From Caryophanales bacterium (GTDB taxonomy: Bacteria; Bacillota_I; Bacilli_A; RFN20; CAG-826): a stretch of DNA of 20,289 nucleotides. The stretch covers positions 1 to 20,289 of the forward strand of contig JAEEHE010000042.1 of assembly GCA_016280685.1 (NCBI GenBank), read 5' to 3'. The notes beneath the pieces were generated by a model that saw only the letters and a list, made by a program, of their open reading frames with translations, did not search any database and was not told the DNA's origin. This document shows, piece after piece, positions 15,500 through 20,289 of this stretch. The position numbers and the translations under genes are program-made. Numbering within the stretch: position 1 is the first letter of the stretch; the number at the start of each line of letters is the position of its first letter.

Positions 15500-15772
15500 T
15501 TGTATTTGATTAACAATTTCTTTTAATAAATCAGTGAGTTCACTTTTAATCGCTTGATAATTACTCACTAAAGGATTGTTATTATAGACCTTCAACAAGT
15601 TTTCTCTTTCTTGTTCTTTGCCCTCAAAAGCAAGTCTAGCAATTTCTTTTCTCATCCCTTTTAATGATTCATCATTCTCTAATAAATTAGAGAGAAGATA
15701 ATATTCTTTGGTAAGAGGAAGATTATCAATCGCTTCTTTTAAATCTTTTGCAGCGTTAATCACTTCATCCAT
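15497..15772 (-). CDS. YlbF/YmcA-family protein (RicA-like), cysteine-free
   Basis: A small, helical, charged protein of the YlbF/YmcA family. In Bacillus, YmcA sits in the same place after miaB and, with YlbF and YaaT, forms the RicAFT complex that directs RNase Y to specific transcripts. Here rny lies at the head of the same operon, which supports that role. I place the start at ATG 15772 (91 residues): GGAG lies 9 nt upstream, inside miaB, and the overlap with the miaB stop is ATGGATGA. An in-frame TTG at 15787 would add five residues but has no SD. The protein is shorter than Bacillus YmcA (about 140) and contains no cysteine, so it cannot ligate the Fe-S clusters reported for RicAFT. Confidence 0.8.
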   Translation of the reverse strand: MDEVINAAKDLKEAIDNLPLTKEYYLLSNLLENDESLKGMRKEIARLAFEGKEQERENLLKVYNNNPLVSNYQAIKSELTDLLKEIVNQIQ

Positions 15773-17204
15773 TGACGATTTCTCCAATCAATGAATAAGT
15801 ATGAGATTCAGTGATTTTCACTTTCGCAATTGTGCCCACTAAAGAAAGGTCTCCTTTAAAGTGAACTAACTTATTTGTCTCAGTGTATCCCGATAACATA
15901 TTCTCATCAGTTTTGGAAACACCATCAACGAGAACGTCATAGGTTTTACCAACCATCTCATTAGAATAATCTTCAATGTGTTTTTCTAAATGCTTAACAA
16001 GTTCTTTAAACCTTCTTGTTTTGGTTTCTCTACTGACATTATCTTCCATCTTCGCCGCCGGTGTTCCTCGACGTGGAGAATAGATAAAGGTAAAGGCAGC
16101 TTCATATTGGACGATATCCACTAACGAGCAGGTATCTTGGAATTGTTCTTCTGTCTCATTAGGGAAACCGACAATGATATCTGTGGATAAGGATAATCCT
16201 GGAATCTTTTCTCTCATTTCTTTAACGAGATTAAGATATTGTTCACGGGTATATCTTCTTCCCATTCTTCTTAAAATTTCATCATTACCAGATTGCACAG
16301 GAAGATGAATAAATTTCATAATATTGTCGTATTTTGCAATGATTTCGATCATTTTAGACGAGAAATCCCAGGGATGAGATGTAGTGAAACGAAGTCTTGG
16401 AATTCCTAATTTCGCGACTGCTTCCATGAGGTCCGCAAAATCTTTTCCTTCATCTAAATCTTTACCATAGGCATTGACATTTTGTCCTAATAAAGTAATC
16501 TCTTGATAACCAGCGTCAATGAGTTTTTGACACTCATTCAAGATGTCGTTAAAATGTCTACTTCTCTCTTTCCCTCTCGTATATGGAACGATACAGTAGG
16601 TACAGAATTTATTACATCCATAAATGATATTTACATAAGCCTTGTAATGGTTGTTACGACAATCAGGAACAAACTCCACCACATCACCTTGTTTACTCTC
16701 GATAGAAACAATGCGATCACCTGTGGTCTTTGCTTCATAAATTAAATCAATTAATTCGGCGATTTCATGTGTCCCGAAGAAAAGATTAACTTCTGGGAAT
16801 GTATCCATTAATCTCTTTAAGATTTCTGGTTGTTCCACCATACAGCCACAGATGGCTAATACGAGTTTCTTATTTTTCTTTCTTAATCTTTTAAGATTAC
16901 CAATTTCACCATAGACCTTATCTTCCGCGTTTTCTCTAACCGCACAGGTATTGATGATAATGACATCACTGGCTTCTAAATCTTCCGTGAAAGAATAGCC
17001 CACTTCTTCGAGCATCGCTCTCATGGTTTCTTCATCTCTCACATTAGCCTGACAGCCATAAGTTCTAATATAGTATTTCTGTCCTTTAGATGAGGCTTTC
17101 ATCTCATCTTTATGAACACAAGAAGCCGTGATGAAATTAGTCTCTTCTTTTTTACGAGAAGCGGCTTTTAATAAATCAGGAGTGTGGATAATTCTCGTCT
17201 TCAT
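15765..17204 (-). CDS. miaB: tRNA-2-methylthio-N6-dimethylallyladenosine synthase
   Basis: A 479-residue radical-SAM methylthiotransferase that converts i6A37 of tRNA to ms2i6A37, acting after MiaA. The N-terminal domain has the auxiliary cluster ligands C51 (T-Y-G-C-Q-A-N), C87 (N-T-C-A-V-R-E-N-A) and C121 (G-C-M). The radical-SAM motif is C197-x-x-x-C201-x-x-C204 followed by V-P-Y-T-R-G-x-E-R-S-R. A C-terminal TRAM domain follows. The first 40 residues are an extension before the conserved Y-Y-I-R-T-Y-G-C, as in Bacillus MiaB. It starts 1 nt after the ymdB stop with SD AAGAAG, and its TGA stop overlaps the next gene by 8 nt. Confidence 0.95.
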   Translation of the reverse strand: MKTRIIHTPDLLKAASRKKEETNFITASCVHKDEMKASSKGQKYYIRTYGCQANVRDEETMRAMLEEVGYSFTEDLEASDVIIINTCAVRENAEDKVYGEIGNLKRLRKKNKKLVLAICGCMVEQPEILKRLMDTFPEVNLFFGTHEIAELIDLIYEAKTTGDRIVSIESKQGDVVEFVPDCRNNHYKAYVNIIYGCNKFCTYCIVPYTRGKERSRHFNDILNECQKLIDAGYQEITLLGQNVNAYGKDLDEGKDFADLMEAVAKLGIPRLRFTTSHPWDFSSKMIEIIAKYDNIMKFIHLPVQSGNDEILRRMGRRYTREQYLNLVKEMREKIPGLSLSTDIIVGFPNETEEQFQDTCSLVDIVQYEAAFTFIYSPRRGTPAAKMEDNVSRETKTRRFKELVKHLEKHIEDYSNEMVGKTYDVLVDGVSKTDENMLSGYTETNKLVHFKGDLSLVGTIAKVKITESHTYSLIGEIVNG

Positions 17205-17205
17205 A

Positions 17206-17988
17206 CTAATCTTCTTGATAATAGATATTAAATATATCTCTCGCTAAACCGGTAATCTCATCGATATCGATAACTACCGCGGATAATAAACCTTTACCTT
17301 CTTCTGGTGGTTCAAATCTCGACATCTGACCATACATGTTCTTTTTGATAACACTATTCTTTTCAAATCCTAGGATTCCGTCTTTAAAGCCTGTCATACC
17401 GACATCAGAGATAAAGGCGGTCCCTTTTTCTAAGATTTGATAATCGTTCGTCTGCACGTGTGTATGCGTGCCTAATACCGCACTGACACGGCCATCAAAG
17501 GTATAGGCGAAGGATTGTTTCTCTCCCGTCGCTTCCCCATGGAAATCAACGATATGAATATTCGATGGTTCGGCAGTTTCTAATAGTTCTAACATCGATA
17601 GATAAGGAGAATTAACTTCTTCGTTAATAAATGCACTGCCAAGGATATTAGTCACCCTAATAGTAACACCATCGATATCGAATAAAGCGCTACCTTCACC
17701 GGGAAATTCATTTCTTAAATTGATCGGTCTGACTAAACGATCCACTCTATCTAAATAACGAGTGATTTCGTTTTTAGAATTATAGTGATTACCTAATGTA
17801 ATAACATCGACACCGGCATCGATAAGCTGCTCGTAATGGGATTTAATCAATCCCTTACCATGAGTAGCGTTTTCCCCATTCGCAATCACGAAATCAATTT
17901 CGTATTTGTTCACGAAATAAGGAAGCTTTTCCTGTATCATTCTCCGGCCGATACGACCAACAATATCACCGATAAATAAGATTTTCAA
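17206..17988 (-). CDS. ymdB: YmdB-type metallophosphoesterase (TIGR00282), TTG start
   Basis: A 260-residue calcineurin-like phosphoesterase. Metal-site residues match the family: D8 (F-I-G-D-I-V-G), E39-N40 (N-G-E-N), N67-H68, H150 (D-F-H-G-E-A-T-G-E-K), H175 and H177 (G-T-H-T-H-V-Q-T). Bacillus YmdB is a 2',3'-cyclic nucleotide phosphodiesterase that affects many transcripts and biofilm/motility choice, and lies directly after rny as here. The start is TTG, with only a weak GAAAG upstream; no ATG is available and the encoded M-K-I-L-F-I-G-D matches the family's N-terminus. After G-N-H the family usually has Thr-Trp-Asp, here Tyr-Asn-Ser. The stop is TAG, 1 nt before miaB. Confidence 0.92.
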   Translation of the reverse strand: MKILFIGDIVGRIGRRMIQEKLPYFVNKYEIDFVIANGENATHGKGLIKSHYEQLIDAGVDVITLGNHYNSKNEITRYLDRVDRLVRPINLRNEFPGEGSALFDIDGVTIRVTNILGSAFINEEVNSPYLSMLELLETAEPSNIHIVDFHGEATGEKQSFAYTFDGRVSAVLGTHTHVQTNDYQILEKGTAFISDVGMTGFKDGILGFEKNSVIKKNMYGQMSRFEPPEEGKGLLSAVVIDIDEITGLARDIFNIYYQED

Positions 17989-18016
17989 AATATAAACTTT
18001 CTATGAAATAAATAAA

Positions 18017-19588
18017 TTATTTCGCTGTCTCAACCGCGCGGTATTCACGGATGACTGAGACTTTAATTTGACCTGGATAGGTCATTTCATTTTCAATACG
18101 TTCTTTGATTTCACGGGCTAATTTAAAGGCACCGATATCATCAATCTTGTCTGGTAAAACCATAACGCGTAATTCACGACCGGATTGTAAAGCGAATGAT
18201 TGATAAACACCATCATAGGATTTACAAATTTCTTCGAGTTGTTCAATACGTTTGATATAGTTTTCTAACATTTCACTTCTCGCACCAGGTCTCGCTGCAG
18301 ATAATGTATCAGCGGCTTGCACTAAGTTAGCGATAACGGATTTAGCGGGAACATCGCCATGGTGAGATTCGATGGAGTTAATAACGACATCTGGTTCACC
18401 ATATTTCTTCGCTAAACGGCTACCTAATTCAACGTGGCTACCTTCGACTTCGAAGTCAACGGCTTTACCGATATCATGTAATAAGCCAGCGCGTTTGGCT
18501 AAGTTTTGATCTAAACCGAGTTCCGCGGCCATCATGCCGGTTAAATAAGCGACTTCGATAGAATGGTCTAAAGCGTTTTGACCATAGGAGGTACGATATT
18601 TCAAACGACCGACATAGTCTAATAATTCTTTATTAATTCTTGGTAAACCAAGTTTAAAGGCGACATCTTGACCGGTCTTATGAATGCTTTCGTTGACTTC
18701 TTTCTTACATTTCTCAACGATTTCTTCAATTCTTCCAGGTTGGATACGGCCATCTTTAATTAAAGCTTCAAGAGACATTCTGGCGATTTCTCTTCTAATT
18801 GGGTTGAAACAACTGACGGTAATAACTTCCGGAGTATCATCGATAATTAAATCAACACCTAATAATTGTTCTAAAGAACGGATGTTACGACCTTCACGAC
18901 CGATGATTCTACCTTTCATTTCATCACTCGGTAAAGCGACGACAGAAACAGTTCTTTCGGTAGTCACTTCTTGCGCATATTTGGCACAAGCCATACCGAG
19001 AAGTTCACGAGCCTTTTCATCAGCGGTATCTTTCGCTTCATCTTCTTTGGTTTTGATATAAGCAGCAATTTCTTTAGAGATTTTGCTTTCCACTCTCGCC
19101 ATTAATTCATCTTTGGCTTCTTGGGTGGACATTTGAGAAACTTTCTCTAATTCGACGATAATGCTATCAATCTTCTCTTGTAAATCGCCTTCTTTTTTAT
19201 CCAATTCTTTAAGTCTTCTAGATAAAACATCATTCTTTTGTTCAAGAGCATTTTCCTTTTGAAGTAAAGCAGCATCACGACGATCGATAGATTGTTCTCT
19301 CTGCGCTAATTTGTTTTCTTGAGAGACCACTTCTTGTTTTCTTTCATGGATTTCTTTGTTGGCTTCTTGTTTCATTTCATAAACAGCTTGTTTGCCATCA
19401 AGCTGAGCGTTCTTGGTAATGTGTTCCGCTTTAATTTCTGCATCACGAATTATCTTTTGGGCATTCTTATTGGCTCTTTGTTTTTTGAAAACAGGGATAA
19501 AAAAGATTATCGCTGCACCGATGAGCAATCCCGCCACACCACAAATAATTGGTAACGCTATAGTTAAAGCATCTGCTAATACTTGCAT
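18017..19588 (-). CDS. rny: Ribonuclease Y
   Basis: The membrane-anchored endoribonuclease that starts bulk mRNA decay in Firmicutes. In the 525-residue frame counted from 19594 there is one N-terminal membrane helix (about 13-34), a long charged coiled coil (40-205), a KH domain with [12 protein letters not shown] (228-239), and an HD domain with H344, H373-D374 (L-L-H-D-I-G-K-A) and D429. I choose the second ATG (19588, 523 residues): AAAGGA ends immediately before the first ATG, too close to serve it, but 6 nt before the second. It leads the operon with ymdB, miaB and the YlbF/YmcA-family gene, which are partners or neighbours of RNase Y in Bacillus, and has a structured leader. Confidence 0.95.
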   Translation of the reverse strand: MQVLADALTIALPIICGVAGLLIGAAIIFFIPVFKKQRANKNAQKIIRDAEIKAEHITKNAQLDGKQAVYEMKQEANKEIHERKQEVVSQENKLAQREQSIDRRDAALLQKENALEQKNDVLSRRLKELDKKEGDLQEKIDSIIVELEKVSQMSTQEAKDELMARVESKISKEIAAYIKTKEDEAKDTADEKARELLGMACAKYAQEVTTERTVSVVALPSDEMKGRIIGREGRNIRSLEQLLGVDLIIDDTPEVITVSCFNPIRREIARMSLEALIKDGRIQPGRIEEIVEKCKKEVNESIHKTGQDVAFKLGLPRINKELLDYVGRLKYRTSYGQNALDHSIEVAYLTGMMAAELGLDQNLAKRAGLLHDIGKAVDFEVEGSHVELGSRLAKKYGEPDVVINSIESHHGDVPAKSVIANLVQAADTLSAARPGARSEMLENYIKRIEQLEEICKSYDGVYQSFALQSGRELRVMVLPDKIDDIGAFKLAREIKERIENEMTYPGQIKVSVIREYRAVETAK

Positions 19589-19757
19589 AAGCATTCCTTT
19601 CTATAGTCTTACTGACTAAAAATAGTTAATTAATAACTAAATTACCTAAAATCCCCTAGTTCCCTAAGGATAAAGGATTTAAATATATATTTACAGGCAA
19701 GCCTGATAATAAAGTTCTCAAGAAGAGAATATATAGGTAAGTACTTTTCGAGAGTAC
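19589..19757 (-). promoter_or_regulatory. Structured 5' leader of rny with a series of small hairpins
   Basis: Minus-strand stems, 5' to 3': GTACT/AGTAC (19757-19753 with 19745-19741), which would be at the very 5' end of the RNA; TTCTC/GAGAA (19729-19725 with 19719-19715); CAGG/CCTG closed by a CUUG tetraloop (19694-19705); AAATCC/GGATTT (19680-19675 with 19654-19649) with a small inner stem; TAGTTA/TAACTA (19639-19634 with 19628-19623) followed by T5, terminator-like but A/T-only; and TAGTC/GACTA (19618-19614 with 19608-19604) just before the SD AAAGGA. I recognise no known riboswitch or T-box in it. Each stem is short and the overall fold was not computed. Confidence 0.5.
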
Positions 19758-19763
19758 ATAAGT

Positions 19764-19793
19764 ATTATATATGTAGGCGCGCATTATATTCAA
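19764..19793 (-). promoter_or_regulatory. Probable promoter of the rny operon
   Basis: Minus-strand TTGAAT (19788-19793, 4/6), 18-nt spacer, perfect TATAAT (19764-19769). The predicted start is near 19757, giving a leader of about 168 nt. A second TATAAT lies at about 19783-19788 but lacks a -35. Confidence 0.5.
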
Positions 19794-19844
19794 ATAATAA
19801 TAAATAAAGATACGCGTTCATCGAACTTTTTTATGATATAAAAA

Positions 19845-20289
19845 CTAGAAAATTGGTTGATTTAAAGTGACGTTTCCATTTTGAGAAACGTAGTCTGTCA
19901 TAAAGGACATTTGATTGTCGTTAATAGTCACACTACCAGTGAGGTTCATATCTAGATGTAAGTGCAATGTGATCAAGACATTAATAGACATATCAATAAC
20001 CGCACGATTGAAGATGCCGTTACTATTGTGATAGACGGTTAAAGATAAGGTTTCTAAACTATCGCTCTTTAAGACTTCACCGATATTAACCGCGAAGAAA
20101 TAATTCTTCTCAGAAGATGTATAGCGATAATCTTGCACGATATTTTCGTATTGGATTTGTCCTTCGCCTTTTTCGATGTTGCCCACTTTATCACATGTGG
20201 ATTTATTTAATCCCACCATACCACCTAATAAGATTTCTAAAATATGGTCCATGAAATAATCAGTGGTATATCTTCTTTGTAGTTTCTTA
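19845..20289 (-). CDS. Hypothetical protein, C-terminal part (5' end outside window)
   Basis: The frame stays open to the window edge, with 147 residues visible before the TAG stop. An internal ATG at 20252 has no SD and is unlikely to be the start. I do not recognise the family. The visible part begins basic (K-K-L-Q-R-R), has a G-G-M-V-G-L segment and one cysteine, and ends in alternating hydrophobic/polar strands rich in Asn, Thr, Ser and Val (for example L-T-G-S-V-T-I-N), which suggests a beta-rich domain. No membrane helix is visible. It reads toward rny but about 50 nt separate its stop from the rny promoter. Confidence 0.65.
   Translation of the reverse strand, partial: KKLQRRYTTDYFMDHILEILLGGMVGLNKSTCDKVGNIEKGEGQIQYENIVQDYRYTSSEKNYFFAVNIGEVLKSDSLETLSLTVYHNSNGIFNRAVIDMSINVLITLHLHLDMNLTGSVTINDNQMSFMTDYVSQNGNVTLNQPIF

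Noticed and set aside
15765..17204. Mycoplasma genetic code (TGA = Trp)
   Set aside because: miaB ends at TGA after a complete TRAM domain and the 702-residue ABC gene ends at TGA within an ATGA overlap, so TGA is a stop here.
18684..19061. 125-codon plus-strand open frame inside rny
   Set aside because: Antisense shadow of the RNase Y KH and coiled-coil coding sequence.
19595..19760. Known riboswitch or T-box in the rny leader
   Set aside because: No T-box sequence, no recognisable SAM, purine, TPP or c-di-AMP core; only short independent stems.
19801..19844. Terminator for the unknown gene ending at 19845
   Set aside because: TTTTTAT/ATAAAAA and GTTC/GAAC hairpins exist but neither is followed by a T-tract. 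I cannot tell whether transcription stops before the rny promoter.
1..20289. Mobile element, prophage, CRISPR array, toxin-antitoxin pair or defence island
   Set aside because: No transposase, integrase, terminal inverted repeats, regularly spaced repeats or toxin/antitoxin-like small gene pair seen on either strand.

Overview
The window is ordinary low-GC Firmicutes chromosome, most like a gut member of the Bacilli/Erysipelotrichia/Mollicutes-related lineages. The evidence is the RNA polymerase delta subunit, the rny-ymdB-miaB-ymcA gene order known from Bacillus, an encoded tRNA CCA end, AGGAGG-type ribosome binding sites and strong A/T bias. TGA is used as a stop (end of miaB and of the first ABC gene), so this is not a code-4 Mycoplasma. 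Nearly everything reads on the minus strand; only the first 2.5 kb reads on the plus strand. I see no transposase, integrase, phage gene, CRISPR array or rRNA.

Plus-strand block (1-2506): the 3' end of a LicA/choline-kinase-like phosphotransferase, a small NifU-like Fe-S scaffold protein with a tRNA-Gln(CUG) 5 nt behind it, a terminator, then a lipoprotein of unknown function with a Glu-Pro repeat linker. A bidirectional terminator at about 2482-2506 separates it from the convergent minus-strand genes.

Minus-strand block, in transcription order from the right edge: (i) the 3' end of an unknown gene; (ii) rny (RNase Y) behind a structured leader of about 165 nt, then ymdB, miaB and a YlbF/YmcA-family gene, tightly packed and closed by a terminator at 15475-15498; (iii) miaA and fhs, followed after an SD-masking terminator-like hairpin by two fused ATPase-permease ABC genes overlapping by ATGA; (iv) ychF and ispF from their own promoter; (v) argS, rpoE, an nrnA-like DHH phosphoesterase and a CysQ-like phosphatase from a good sigma-A-type promoter.

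The themes are RNA turnover and modification (RNase Y, YmdB, YlbF family, NrnA, MiaA, MiaB), translation (ArgRS, tRNA-Gln, YchF), one-carbon and isoprenoid metabolism (Fhs, IspF) and one export or defence-type ABC system. I did not find a clearly new multi-gene system. The most unusual signals are in non-coding DNA: the hairpin that masks the ABC ribosome binding site with an anti-SD-like arm, the string of small hairpins in front of rny (the first probably at the very 5' end of the transcript), and a miaA promoter placed so that the mRNA should start at its AUG. Promoter, terminator and fold calls are by eye and were not computed.
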